DNA of 43,727 bases from DATATB01 sp036268995 (GTDB lineage Bacteria > Planctomycetota > Planctomycetia > Pirellulales > PNKZ01), in contig DATATB010000193.1 in NCBI GenBank assembly GCA_036268995.1, positions 1 to 43,727 of the forward strand. The letters run 5' to 3'. The position numbers and the translations under genes were made by a program. Numbering within the stretch: the first letter of the stretch is position 1; the number at the start of each line of letters is the position of its first letter. Under the pieces are notes generated by a model. That model saw only the letters and a program-made list of their open reading frames with translations, was not told the origin of the DNA and ran no database searches. This document shows positions 18,438-27,211 of the stretch, one piece after another.

Positions 18438-19490
18438 CTACATCAGCGAGCGCAGCACCGCCAAAAACGCGTCGTTCTGCTCGTCGCTGCCTACGGAGAC
18501 CCGAAGTCCGTCGCCCCAGCCCGGATAATTCATATATCTGACCAGGATGCGGCTGGCCTTGAGCCCCTCGTACAGCGGCTTGACCGGCAGCGTGGGGTGC
18601 GGGTTCCAGACGAAATTGGCCTGCGATTCGACCGTGGCAAAGCCCAGCTCGCGCATGCCGGCCGTCAGCCGCCCGCGCGTCGCCAGGATCTTGGCCGTGG
18701 TTTCGGCCAGCCACTTGCGGTCGTCGATGGCGGCCGTGGCCGCGGCGATCGACAGGGCATCGCAGTTGTAAGAATCCTTGATCTTCACCAGCCCGCGGAT
18801 GATATGCGGCTGGGCCACCAGGAAACCGAATCTCAGCCCAGCCAGCGCGTACGATTTGCTGAGTGATCGCGAAACCATGATCCGCTCGTCCTGCCGCACC
18901 AGGTCCAAACAATTAGTTTCGGCGAAGTCGGCATAGGCCTCGTCCACCAGCAGCGGGCAAGGCAGCCGCTGGGCCAACTCCAGAATCCGCGCCGGCGGCA
19001 CGCACGTGCCCGACGGGCTGTTGGGATTGGGCAAAAAAGCCAACCGCAGATCCGGCGCCGAAGCGGCGAACGCATCGCTCAGCGACCAGTCGGCGGCGAA
19101 CCGGACTTCTTCGCTGGCCGCGCCTTGAATCTCGGCCAACGTTTTGTAGAGCACGTAGCTGGGATACGGTAGCCGCAGCCGCTGGCCTTCGCCCACGAAT
19201 CCACGGGTTAGAAGAGTCAGAATTTCGTCGCTGCCGTTGCCGCACAGAATCCAATCGGGGTCGACCCCGAGCACGTCGGCCGCGCGCTGCCGAAAGGCCG
19301 TGGCCATCGGGTCGGGATAGCGCGCGAGCCCGCGCTCGACGGCCGCGGCGATTGCGCGGCCCACGGCCGGAGAAGCCGGGTAGGGGTTTTCGTTCGTGTT
19401 GAGCTTGATGAACTTGCCGGCCTGCGGCTGTTCGCCGGGCGTGTAGCCGGCCAGCCGGTCGACGGCCGGGCGAAAGTAGGATTGCGTCAC
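18438..19490 (-). CDS. hisC: Histidinol-phosphate aminotransferase
   Basis: A 350-aa PLP enzyme. The start is taken as GTG 19490, which overlaps the hisD stop codon (GTGA) and yields the normal N-terminus TQSYFRPAVDRLAGY; longer in-frame starts lie inside hisD. Motifs: KLNTNENPYPASP, GNGSDEIL, FLPNPNSPSGT, LLVDEAYADF, and the PLP lysine in SRSLSKSYALAGLRFGF. It converts imidazole-acetol phosphate to histidinol phosphate. Translation is probably coupled to hisD through the overlap. Confidence 0.96.
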   Translation of the reverse strand: MTQSYFRPAVDRLAGYTPGEQPQAGKFIKLNTNENPYPASPAVGRAIAAAVERGLARYPDPMATAFRQRAADVLGVDPDWILCGNGSDEILTLLTRGFVGEGQRLRLPYPSYVLYKTLAEIQGAASEEVRFAADWSLSDAFAASAPDLRLAFLPNPNSPSGTCVPPARILELAQRLPCPLLVDEAYADFAETNCLDLVRQDERIMVSRSLSKSYALAGLRFGFLVAQPHIIRGLVKIKDSYNCDALSIAAATAAIDDRKWLAETTAKILATRGRLTAGMRELGFATVESQANFVWNPHPTLPVKPLYEGLKASRILVRYMNYPGWGDGLRVSVGSDEQNDAFLAVLRSLM

Positions 19491-20860
19491 GGGCCGCCTG
19501 CCTCCAGCCGAACGTCGATGCTCGCCCGATGGGCTGTCAGCCCTTCGAGGTCGGCCATGAGCTGCACGTCGGCGGCCGCTTCGGCCATGTCTTCGCGCGT
19601 AAATTGCATCACGCTCGTGCGGCGCAGAAAATCGTTCGCGCACAAACCGCTGGCAAAGCGGGCCGTGCCGCCGGTGGGCAGCACGTGCGACGGCCCGGCC
19701 ACGTAGTCGCCCAAGGCCACGGCCGTATAAGGCCCCAGAAACGCCGCCCCAACGTGCTCGATGCGCTTGAGCAAAGCTTCGGCATCTTCGGTGGCAATCT
19801 GCAGATGCTCCGGCGCAATTCCGTCGGTTACGGCCGCCGCCTGCTCGGGGCCTTCGACCAGGATCAGCGCGCCGAACCGCTCGAGCGATTCCCGCGCCTG
19901 CGCCGCGCGGCTTAGCGACTCGAGCTGACGTTGTAATTCATTGGAAATCGCCGTGAGCACGTCCTCTTGCCAGGCAATCACGATGCTCGCGCCGGGGGCG
20001 TGCTCGGCCTGGGCCAGCAGATCGGCGGCCGCAAAGGCGGCGGGCGTCGTGTGATCGGCGATCACCACCACTTCGCTGGGCCCCGCGATCGAGTCGATGT
20101 CGACCGTTCCGTACACGTGTTTTTTCGCCAGCGCCACGAACAGATTGCCGGGGCCGACAATCTTGTCCACCCGCCGCAGCCCATCCACGCCGTAGGCCAA
20201 GGCAGCCACCGCTTGCGCACCGCCGACGCGATAGACTTCGGTGATTCCCAACTCGTGGCAGGTGGCCAGCAGCACGTCGTTGTATGCACCGAACGGCGTG
20301 GGCGGGGCGACAATCGCCAGTTCCCGCACGCCGGCGACCTGCGCCGGCACGGCGGTCATCAGCACCGTTGAAGGATACGCAGCCGCACCGCCAGGCACGC
20401 AAATGCCGACCCGGTCCAGCGGCAAATAGCGCTGCCGCAGATAGCCGCCGTTGGCTTTCGGCAGCCGCACGTCGTGCTCGAGAATCGCCTCTTGAAATGC
20501 CTGGATATTGCCGCGAATCCGCCGCAAGGTTTTTAATAATTCGGGCGAGGCGCCGGCGTGTGCCTGCTCGAGCGCTTCGGCGGGCACGCGCAGAGTCTCG
20601 GCTGTCAGTTTCGCGCCATCCAGCTTCTGGCTGTAGTCCAACACGGCCGCCAGGCCCCGACTTTGGACGTCGCTACAAATGCGCTCGACCACCTCTTGGG
20701 GCGAAAACGGCTGGCCAAATACATTGATCGTCCGCAGCCGCCCCGCTTCGCTCACCACGTTACCCTGCGGGCTGAGCCGCAGCCGCAGCTCGGCCAGTGC
20801 CGGGCCAAAGTCAGCCTGTCGAGCATCGAGGCGGGCGATTTTGAGCGGATCGGCAGGCAT
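19487..20860 (-). CDS. hisD: Histidinol dehydrogenase
   Basis: A 457-aa protein from ATG 20860. Motifs of the family: RYLPLDRVGICVPGGAAAYPS, VNGGAQA-like VGGAQAVAALAYG, IVGPGNLFVALAKK, SIAGPSEVVVIAD, and the zinc-site regions LAQAEHAPGA, APEHLQI and GDYVAGPSHVLPTGGTAR. It oxidises histidinol to histidine in two NAD-dependent steps. It is the first gene of the hisD-hisC-hisB run; its promoter must lie in the repeat-containing 460-bp region before rpmI. Confidence 0.97.
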   Translation of the reverse strand: MPADPLKIARLDARQADFGPALAELRLRLSPQGNVVSEAGRLRTINVFGQPFSPQEVVERICSDVQSRGLAAVLDYSQKLDGAKLTAETLRVPAEALEQAHAGASPELLKTLRRIRGNIQAFQEAILEHDVRLPKANGGYLRQRYLPLDRVGICVPGGAAAYPSTVLMTAVPAQVAGVRELAIVAPPTPFGAYNDVLLATCHELGITEVYRVGGAQAVAALAYGVDGLRRVDKIVGPGNLFVALAKKHVYGTVDIDSIAGPSEVVVIADHTTPAAFAAADLLAQAEHAPGASIVIAWQEDVLTAISNELQRQLESLSRAAQARESLERFGALILVEGPEQAAAVTDGIAPEHLQIATEDAEALLKRIEHVGAAFLGPYTAVALGDYVAGPSHVLPTGGTARFASGLCANDFLRRTSVMQFTREDMAEAAADVQLMADLEGLTAHRASIDVRLEAGGP

Positions 20861-21320
20861 GCGCGCGGTCGGGATATGGCGAAAGAAGATGGCGTAAACG
20901 ATTGACGGCTATTCTGATCCCTAGGTTCACCGATGGGAAGTACCGCCCGGCCGCCCGCACAATGCACGGGCCATGCTGAAGCACAGCGAAGCAAAAACCC
21001 TTCTCCCTCTGGGAGAAGATGGCCGTAGGCCAGATGAGGGGACGCAACGCTGGATCTGGGACCCAAGGAAGCGTGGTCGCGAGGTCCAACGTAGTTTCCC
21101 CTCATCCGTCGGCTGCGCCGCCACCGCTCGGCTGAGCTCGCGCCGAAGCCTTCTCCCAGAGGGAGAACGGTTGCCGGCTTGAGCCGGCCCACTCAAATCC
21201 TGGCCCCTGCCACCTTTTTCAATCCCCCTTCCGCCAGCCGGCTTGGCCACTATAATGGCCGTTTCGTCGAAATCTTGCAGGACCAATGCTGGCATGCCAG
21301 CGCGGAACCGGTGAATTGTC
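20861..21320. repeat. Divergent intergenic region with large palindrome
   Basis: The 460-bp gap between hisD (minus) and rpmI (plus) contains no gene. Inverted copies of the CTCTCCC family lie at 20997-21041 (CTTCTCCCTCTGGGAGAAG then GATGAGGGG) and 21098-21169 (CCCCTCATC ... CGCTCGGCTGAGCTCG ... TTCTCCCAGAGGGAGAA). About 150 bp remain between the palindrome and rpmI, where the ribosomal-protein promoter and leader should be. The infC gene that often precedes rpmI is absent here. Confidence 0.7.
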
Positions 21321-21524
21321 ATGCCCAAGCAAAAGACCCATAAGGCCACGAAGAAACGCTTCCGCGTCACCGCCAACGGCAAGGTCAAGCACCGCCATAG
21401 CGGCACCAGCCATCTCAACTCGCGGCTGTCGAAAAAACGGCGCCGCAACTTGCGCGGCACCGGGGTCGTCAATCCGCTGGAAGCCAAGCGAATCATCCGC
21501 TCGCTGTGCGGCAATAGCTACTAA
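21321..21524 (+). CDS. rpmI: Ribosomal protein L35 (bL35)
   Basis: A 67-aa basic protein from ATG 21321. The sequence MPKQKTHKATKKRFRVTANG, the following KVKHRHSGTSHLNS and the KKRRRNLRGTGVV segment match bL35 throughout, at normal length. It is a structural protein of the large ribosomal subunit. rplT follows after 160 bp, a spacer that contains three hairpins. Confidence 0.96.
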   Translation: MPKQKTHKATKKRFRVTANGKVKHRHSGTSHLNSRLSKKRRRNLRGTGVVNPLEAKRIIRSLCGNSY

Positions 21525-21684
21525 CGACGTTCGGCAAAACCGAACACATTTAGCCGGCTCATTGATGAGCCGTGCACCAGATCGCGGGACGGGCTGGAAA
21601 CAACGCTTTCCGACATCACGCCGGAAAGGGCCTTGAATTCCGCAATGAAGGAGCTCGCCACGAGTTCCAGAGGGGGATTGTGAC
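21525..21684 (+). promoter_or_regulatory. Structured rpmI-rplT spacer, possible L20 control region
   Basis: Three clean hairpins lie in this 160-nt spacer: GTTCGG/CCGAAC (21529-21545), CGGCTCA/TGAGCCG with loop TTGA (21555-21572), and CTTTCCG/CGGAAAG (21606-21628). None is followed by a T-run. In other bacteria L20 represses its own operon by binding structured mRNA in this neighbourhood. A similar role here is inference. Confidence 0.4.
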
Positions 21685-22068
21685 ATGAGGACTACCAAGG
21701 GCGCGGCCCGGGCCAAAGCCAAACGCCGCCTGTTTCGCAAGGTCAAGGGTTTTCGCGGCGGCCGTCGCCGCCTGCTGCGTACCGCCAAAGAAACGCTGGT
21801 GCGCTCCGGCGTGTTCGCCTTCCGCGATCGCCGCAACCGCAAGCGCGACTTCCGCCGCCTGTGGATCATCCGCATCAACGCCGCGGCCCGCGAACACGGC
21901 CTGCGCTACAGCCAATTCATCGACGGGCTGGCCAAAGCCGGCATCCAGCTCGATCGGAAGACGCTGTCGGAAATGGCCATTCACGACGCCCCGGGCTTTG
22001 CCGCCGTCGTGGCCAGCGTCAAGCAGGCACTGGAGGCCGCCGACTCGGCCGTTCCAGCCGGCGCGTGA
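21685..22068 (+). CDS. rplT: Ribosomal protein L20 (bL20)
   Basis: A 127-aa protein from ATG 21685 with AGAGGGGGA upstream. Typical bL20 features: KRRLFRKVKGFRGGRRRLLR, YAFRDRR-like FAFRDRRNRKRDFRRLWI, and RINAAAREHGLRYSQFI. It binds 23S rRNA early in large-subunit assembly and represses its own operon in several bacteria. pheS follows after 60 bp. Confidence 0.97.
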   Translation: MRTTKGAARAKAKRRLFRKVKGFRGGRRRLLRTAKETLVRSGVFAFRDRRNRKRDFRRLWIIRINAAAREHGLRYSQFIDGLAKAGIQLDRKTLSEMAIHDAPGFAAVVASVKQALEAADSAVPAGA

Positions 22069-22128
22069 TGTCCGAAACATCCGCATCACTAGCACGAGCG
22101 CGACGCCCGTTCCTGGCGAGCCAAGACC

Positions 22129-23166
22129 GTGGCACTTGATGACTTCCTGGAAGAGCTGGACCGACTGACCGCCGAGGCCTTGCTGACCTTCAATGCGGCC
22201 AGCGATGCCGAGGCGCTCGAAAGGGCCCGCGTCGAATTCCTGGGTGCCCGCAGCGGCCGGCTCAAGGATGCCCAAAAGATCCTGGCCAGCGTCGATCGGG
22301 CCGACAAGCCGGCGGCCGGCAAGCGCTTCAACGACACGAAGGCGGCGATCGAAGCCGGCTTTCAGGACGCCGGGCAGCGGCTGGCCGCCAGCGGTCCGAG
22401 CACCGCGCAGGCTGCCGGATTGGACATTACGCTGCCCGGCTCGCGTCCACGGCTGGGCCACGTGCATCCGATCACCCGGACCATCGAAGATCTCAAGGAG
22501 ATCATGGGCCGGCTGGGTTTCAGCGTGGCCGCCGGTCCCGAAGTCGAAGACGAGTGGCACAACTTCGAGGCCTTGAACATTCCGCAGTCGCACCCCGCGC
22601 GCGATCCGCTGGAGAATTTCTTTCTGGCCACCGCCGCGCGCAGCCAACCCGGCGCATCGGGCGGCGACCGGCCGCTGTTGCTGCGCAGCCAGACGAGCAC
22701 GGTACAGATTCGCGTGATGGAACATACCGAGCCGCCGGTGCGCATCATTTCGCTGGGGCGCGTGTATCGGCCAGACACGGCCGACGCCACGCATTACCCC
22801 ATGTTCCATCAGATCGAAGGCCTGCTGATCGACCGGCACGTGACGATGGCCGACCTCAAGAGCGTGCTGCGGCTGTTTGCCCGCAGCTATTTCGGCGGCG
22901 ACGTACACATTCGCTTCCGCCCCTCGTTCTTTCCGTTCACTGAACCGAGCGTGGAAGTGGACATGAGCTGGAACGACGCCTGGATCGAGATGGGCGGGGC
23001 CGGCATGGTCGATCCCAACGTGCTGCGCGCCGTCGGCTACGATCCGGACCAGGTTTCCGGATTCGCCTTCGGCCTGGGCGTCGAGCGCGTCTGCGCCCGC
23101 CGCCACCAAGTGACCGACATCCGCGAGTTCTACAAAAACGACGTCCGCTTCCTCGAACAGTTTTAA
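22129..23166 (+). CDS. pheS: Phenylalanyl-tRNA synthetase alpha subunit
   Basis: A 345-aa protein from GTG 22129. An N-terminal coiled-coil region (through about residue 95) is followed by the class II catalytic core: GHVHPITRTIEDLKEIMGRLGF, GPEVEDEWHNFEALNIPQ, motif 2 near LLRSQTSTVQIRVME (the frequent RTHTS reads RSQTS), FHQIEGLLID, RFRPSFFPFTEPS, and motif 3 at FGLGVERV. Alpha-beta heterotetramers charge tRNA-Phe. pheT starts 26 bp downstream. Confidence 0.96.
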   Translation: MALDDFLEELDRLTAEALLTFNAASDAEALERARVEFLGARSGRLKDAQKILASVDRADKPAAGKRFNDTKAAIEAGFQDAGQRLAASGPSTAQAAGLDITLPGSRPRLGHVHPITRTIEDLKEIMGRLGFSVAAGPEVEDEWHNFEALNIPQSHPARDPLENFFLATAARSQPGASGGDRPLLLRSQTSTVQIRVMEHTEPPVRIISLGRVYRPDTADATHYPMFHQIEGLLIDRHVTMADLKSVLRLFARSYFGGDVHIRFRPSFFPFTEPSVEVDMSWNDAWIEMGGAGMVDPNVLRAVGYDPDQVSGFAFGLGVERVCARRHQVTDIREFYKNDVRFLEQF

Positions 23167-23191
23167 TGCGAATTCACAGCCGGGTAATCGC

Positions 23192-25276
23192 GTGATCGTT
23201 TCGTGGAATTGGCTCAAAGACTACGTCGTGCTCGATGTCGAGCCGCAAGAGTTGGCCCGGCGGCTGATGATGGCCGGACTGAACCACGAATCGACAACGA
23301 CCATCGACGACGACCTGGCGATCGACCTGGAAGTCACGAGCAATCGGCCCGACTGCCTGGGGCATCTTGGCATCGCTCGCGAAGCGGCTGTGCTCTACGG
23401 CCAGCAGTTGCGGCTGCCGCCGGTCGCCCCGCGCGAGTCGCAACCCGCGGCCGCTGAGCTAACGAAAGTGGCCATCGAGTGCCCCGAGCTTTGTCCGCGG
23501 TACATCGCCCGAGTGATTCGCGGCGTGCGGATTGGCCCCAGCCCCGACTGGCTGGTCGATCGCCTGCGGACGCTCGGCATCAGCCCAATCAACAACGCAG
23601 TCGACATTACGAATTACGTGCTGATGGAGTGCGGCCAGCCGCTGCACGTCTTCGATTTGAGCAAGCTGGCCGGCCGGCGAATCGTTGTGCGCGAAGCGCG
23701 CCAGGGCGAACGTATCGAGGCCATCGACCACAAGACGTACGAGTTGGCCCCCGGCATCTGCGTGATTGCCGACGAGCGGAACCCGGTGGCCGTGGGCGGC
23801 GTGATGGGCGGGGCCGCGAGCGAAGTGTCGACCGCCACCACCGAAATTCTGCTCGAAGCCGCGCAGTTCGATCCCGCCGCGGTGCGAGCCACCGCCAGGC
23901 GGCTCAGCCTGCACAGCGATTCGTCCTACCGCTTCGAGCGCGGGGTGGATCCTGATGGCGTCGATTGGGCCAGCCACCGCGCCGCCCAATTGATCCAGGA
24001 GTTGGCCGGCGGGCACGAGCAGGTTCAAGTCGCGGCCGGTTCGGTCGATGTGGGTCGGGGGCCGACGGCGCGCGAGCCAGTGGTGCTGCGATTCGACCAG
24101 TTGCGAAGAATCCTAGGCATCGAAATCGAACCCGCCGAAGTCTGCCGAATCTTGCGAGCCCTGGGCAACACCGAGCGATCGGTCGTCTTGCCGGCCCGCG
24201 TCGAGTACCGCGGCAGCTCGCAGGTCGGCCAGATTGCCGATGCCGGCTCGGTCGAAGTCGTGCCGCCCAGTTGGCGAGCCGATCTGACGCGCGAGATCGA
24301 CTTGATCGAGGAAGTCGCGCGGATTCACGGCTATGATGCCATTCCCGAGGATGTCAGCGTGCCGATGGCCACCAGTGCCCGCAGCGTCGAGGATTGGGTC
24401 TTGGCGGAAGTGCGGCACGTGCTCACGGCTGCCGGTTTTGACGAAGCGTTGACGGTAAGCGTAGTCGAGGAAGCCTGGTCGGCGGCGTTCAGCCCTTGGA
24501 CCGAATCTCCGCCGCTGGTTGCATCGATGCCCGTGCTGCGCCGCGCCGACCGCTTGCGGCGGAGCCTGGTGCCGAGCCTGCTGGGCGCGCGGCGCACCAA
24601 CGAAACACTTTCCAATCCGGTCATTGAGTTGTTCGAAACAGCGCGGGTTTATCTGCCGCGCGCCGGCCAACTGCCCGACGAACCGCTAATGCTGGCCCTG
24701 GCCAGCGGCGGCGATTTTCTGCACGTCAAAGGCGTGGTCGAGGCACTCGTTGCCGCACTGAAATGCCCCGACCGCGTCGAGGCCCAGCCGGCCGAATTTG
24801 AGCTGCTGGCGCGCGGGCATGGCGCCCGGCTGCTGCTGGCCGGCGAAGTGCTGGGATACCTGGGGCCGTTGAGCGCCGAAGGCATGAAAACGTTCGAGCT
24901 GCGCGAGCCTGCCACGGTGGCCGAGTTGCGTTTGGACCTGCTGATCAAGTTCGCCGTGCGCGTACCGCGCTACGAGCCGCTGCCCGTGTACCCGGCCGTG
25001 AGCCGTGATTTGAACTTGCAACTCGACGCGAACGTGGCCTGGTCGGGGCTGGAGCGCGTGGTGCGGACCGCGGCCGGTCCGCTGCTCGAGCGGCTCGAGT
25101 ATCGCGACACGTATCGCGATCCGCAGCGGGTGCCGCCCGGAAAAAAGCGCGTGCTGTTCAGCTTTGCGCTCCGCGATCCGCAAGGTACGCTCACCGGGGC
25201 GCAAGCCGACGAATTGCGTGATCGTGTCGCTGCGGCGTGTGCGGAGCAGTTGGGAGCCGAGATGCCCAGTGTGTAG
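23192..25276 (+). CDS. pheT: Phenylalanyl-tRNA synthetase beta subunit, short form
   Basis: A 694-aa protein from GTG 23192, against about 790 for the E. coli protein. The N-terminus IVSWNWLKDYV is normal, but DLEVTSNRPDCLGHLGIARE follows by residue ~50. The OB-fold tRNA-binding (EMAP-II-like) domain that usually lies between them is therefore missing. The B3/B4 editing region (INNAVDITNYVLMECGQPLHVFD), B5 domain (PSWRADLTREIDLIEEVARIHGY), catalytic-like region, and C-terminal ferredoxin-fold anticodon-binding domain (YPAVSRDLNLQLD ... KKRVLFSFALRDP) are present. Confidence 0.95.
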   Translation: MIVSWNWLKDYVVLDVEPQELARRLMMAGLNHESTTTIDDDLAIDLEVTSNRPDCLGHLGIAREAAVLYGQQLRLPPVAPRESQPAAAELTKVAIECPELCPRYIARVIRGVRIGPSPDWLVDRLRTLGISPINNAVDITNYVLMECGQPLHVFDLSKLAGRRIVVREARQGERIEAIDHKTYELAPGICVIADERNPVAVGGVMGGAASEVSTATTEILLEAAQFDPAAVRATARRLSLHSDSSYRFERGVDPDGVDWASHRAAQLIQELAGGHEQVQVAAGSVDVGRGPTAREPVVLRFDQLRRILGIEIEPAEVCRILRALGNTERSVVLPARVEYRGSSQVGQIADAGSVEVVPPSWRADLTREIDLIEEVARIHGYDAIPEDVSVPMATSARSVEDWVLAEVRHVLTAAGFDEALTVSVVEEAWSAAFSPWTESPPLVASMPVLRRADRLRRSLVPSLLGARRTNETLSNPVIELFETARVYLPRAGQLPDEPLMLALASGGDFLHVKGVVEALVAALKCPDRVEAQPAEFELLARGHGARLLLAGEVLGYLGPLSAEGMKTFELREPATVAELRLDLLIKFAVRVPRYEPLPVYPAVSRDLNLQLDANVAWSGLERVVRTAAGPLLERLEYRDTYRDPQRVPPGKKRVLFSFALRDPQGTLTGAQADELRDRVAAACAEQLGAEMPSV

Positions 25277-25328
25277 TGCGGCACAAGTGCCGTGGCGAAA
25301 TGTCGGTTGAAATGGAAGCAATTTTTGC

Positions 25329-26126
25329 ATGACCACGATTGCCGACATTGCCGCTTTTCTCGAGCGCTTTGCACCGCCGGCCCTGGCCGAAGATTGGGAC
25401 AACGTCGGCCTGCTGACCGGCGATCGCCGGCAGCCGGCCGAGCGCGTGATGACGTGCTTGACGATCACGCGCGACGTGGTGGACGAAGCGGTCCAGCGCC
25501 GCGCCGAGTTGATCGTCAGCCATCATCCGCTGCCGTTTCGGCCGCTCAAGCGCATTACGACCGACGACGACACCGGCCGCCTGCTCTGGCAGCTTGCCCG
25601 CTCGGGCACCGCCATCTACAGTCCGCACACCGGATTCGATTCGGCCGTTGAAGGTATCAACCAGCAGTTGGCCGAGGGGCTGGGGCTCGTCGAGATCACG
25701 CCGCTGATCATCAAGCCCGGTGTCGGCGGCCAGATCGATTTCTGCTCGGGACGCAAAGGCCGCCTGCCAAAGCCGCTGGATTTGGATGCGTTGGCACTGC
25801 GCACGAAACAGTTCCTGGCGATCGAGCAGGTGCAGCTCGTGGGGCGGCCGGGGAGCATGATCGAGCGCGTGGCGGTGGCCTGCGGCAGCGGCGGCGAATT
25901 CCTGGAACTGGCCCTGGCCGCCGGCTGCCAGTGCCTGGTCACCGGCGAAACGCGATTTCACACCTGCGTCGAGGCCGAGGCTACTAGCTGCGCGCTGGTG
26001 CTGGCAGGGCACTATGCCACCGAGCGGTTCGCGGTCGAGACCCTGGCCGAAGTGCTGGCGAAAGAGTTTAGCGGTCTTGATGTTTGGGCCAGCCGCGCCG
26101 AGCGCGACCCGCTCCGCTGGTGCTGA
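25329..26126 (+). CDS. Nif3-like dinuclear metal-centre protein
   Basis: A 265-aa protein from ATG 25329, 52 bp after pheT. Motifs: FLERFAPPALAEDWDNVGLLTGD, LIVSHHPLPFRPLKRI (metal-binding His pair), YSPHTGFDSAVEGIN (metal His/Asp), VTGETRFH (C-terminal metal His), and LAGHYATERF. These define the Nif3/YbgI family, hexameric proteins with a two-metal centre; annotation as GTP cyclohydrolase I type 2 is not established for most members. Length is that of the short form without an inserted PII-like domain. Confidence 0.92.
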   Translation: MTTIADIAAFLERFAPPALAEDWDNVGLLTGDRRQPAERVMTCLTITRDVVDEAVQRRAELIVSHHPLPFRPLKRITTDDDTGRLLWQLARSGTAIYSPHTGFDSAVEGINQQLAEGLGLVEITPLIIKPGVGGQIDFCSGRKGRLPKPLDLDALALRTKQFLAIEQVQLVGRPGSMIERVAVACGSGGEFLELALAAGCQCLVTGETRFHTCVEAEATSCALVLAGHYATERFAVETLAEVLAKEFSGLDVWASRAERDPLRWC

Positions 26127-26431
26127 GCATGCCGTCTGCGCCCGGATCAGATCCGGCTGCGAGCGCCTTGGCCGGCCGCCGACCGCGTTGACTTGGCCCC
26201 TGGCCCATCTAAAATAGCTTGGGAACGAACGCAAAATAAACTTCTCCGCAAACCCCTCGCCCCTTGCGGGAGAGGTCGGGTGAGGGGCCTGGATATCGGG
26301 AAGTTATTTTGGGTTTGTTCCTTGGTGACCGGGGAAACAGTCCCACCCAAACCGCACGCTCCCCGGCCACCTCTTTTTTTGCGTGAAGCGTTTTTTACTG
26401 TGTTACTGCGGTATCCCGGAAGGGTTGGCAG
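26127..26431. repeat. Intergenic region with one CTCTCCC-family repeat
   Basis: A 305-bp gap with no gene seen. It holds one repeat copy at 26250-26287 (CCCCTCGCCCCTTGCGGGAG then AGGTCGGGTGAGGGG). T-rich runs near 26372 and 26389 precede the glycosyltransferase gene; a promoter may lie there, but I cannot place it. Confidence 0.55.
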
Positions 26432-27211
26432 ATGCCTGCACGATTTCTCACGGCTCTGCCCGTTTATAACGAGGTCCGGCATGTTACGGACGTGCTGGAC
26501 GAGGTCCGCAAATACAGCCAGGAAATCCTGGTGGTCGACGACGGCTCGACCGACGGCACCAGCCAACTGCTGGCCCAGCGGCCGGACATTCACGTGGTGC
26601 GGCACCCGACCAATCGCGGCTATGGGGCGGGGCTGAGCTCGGCCTTCGAATTTGCCTTGGCCAATCGATACGACATCCTGGTAACAATCGACTGCGACGG
26701 CCAGCACGAACCCAAGCGGATTCCGCAGTTTGTCGAGGCCTGCGACGGCTGGGACCTGGTTTCCGGCAGCCGTTATCTCCAACAGTATCCAGAAGACAGC
26801 CAGCCGCCGGCCGACCGACGCCGCATCAACGAAATGCTGACCGGCGAAATCAATCGCCGGCTGGGGCTGTCGTTGACCGATGCCTTTTGCGGCTTCAAAG
26901 CGTATCGCGTGGCGGCGCTCGAGAAAATCGAGCTGCACGAGACGGGCTACGCCATGCCGCTGGAATTCTGGGTCCAGGCCGTACACGCCGGGCTGCGAAT
27001 TCGTGAGCTGCCGGTGCCATTGATTTATCTGGAAGAGGAGCGCTCGTTCGGCGGTTCGTTGGACAATGCCGACACGCGCTTGCGCTATTATCGCGAAGTG
27101 CTCGATCGCGCGAGTGCCCGCATCGGCCAGACGTGGGCCGAGCGCGAAGGCTCGCTCTGCGGCAAATCGCCGGCGGGCGGCTGGTCGGATCAGGCGACGG
27201 GATCCGCATGA
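26432..27211 (+). CDS. DPM1-like family 2 glycosyltransferase
   Basis: A 259-aa protein from ATG 26432. GT-A fold motifs: LTALPVYNEVRHV, ILVVDDGSTDGTSQLL (nucleotide-binding Asp pair), NRGYGAGLSSAFEFAL, ILVTIDCDGQHEP (metal-binding DxD), SGSRYL, and LTDAFCGFKAYR. No transmembrane helices follow the catalytic domain, as in soluble dolichol-/polyprenyl-phosphate mannosyltransferase-like enzymes that transfer a sugar from a nucleotide donor to a lipid phosphate. It overlaps the next gene by four bases (ATGA), so the two products may act together. Confidence 0.88.
   Translation: MPARFLTALPVYNEVRHVTDVLDEVRKYSQEILVVDDGSTDGTSQLLAQRPDIHVVRHPTNRGYGAGLSSAFEFALANRYDILVTIDCDGQHEPKRIPQFVEACDGWDLVSGSRYLQQYPEDSQPPADRRRINEMLTGEINRRLGLSLTDAFCGFKAYRVAALEKIELHETGYAMPLEFWVQAVHAGLRIRELPVPLIYLEEERSFGGSLDNADTRLRYYREVLDRASARIGQTWAEREGSLCGKSPAGGWSDQATGSA

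Noticed and set aside
21616..23217. Minus-strand frame of 533 codons opposite rplT and pheS
   Set aside because: It spans two well-supported genes and shows composition-driven sequence only.
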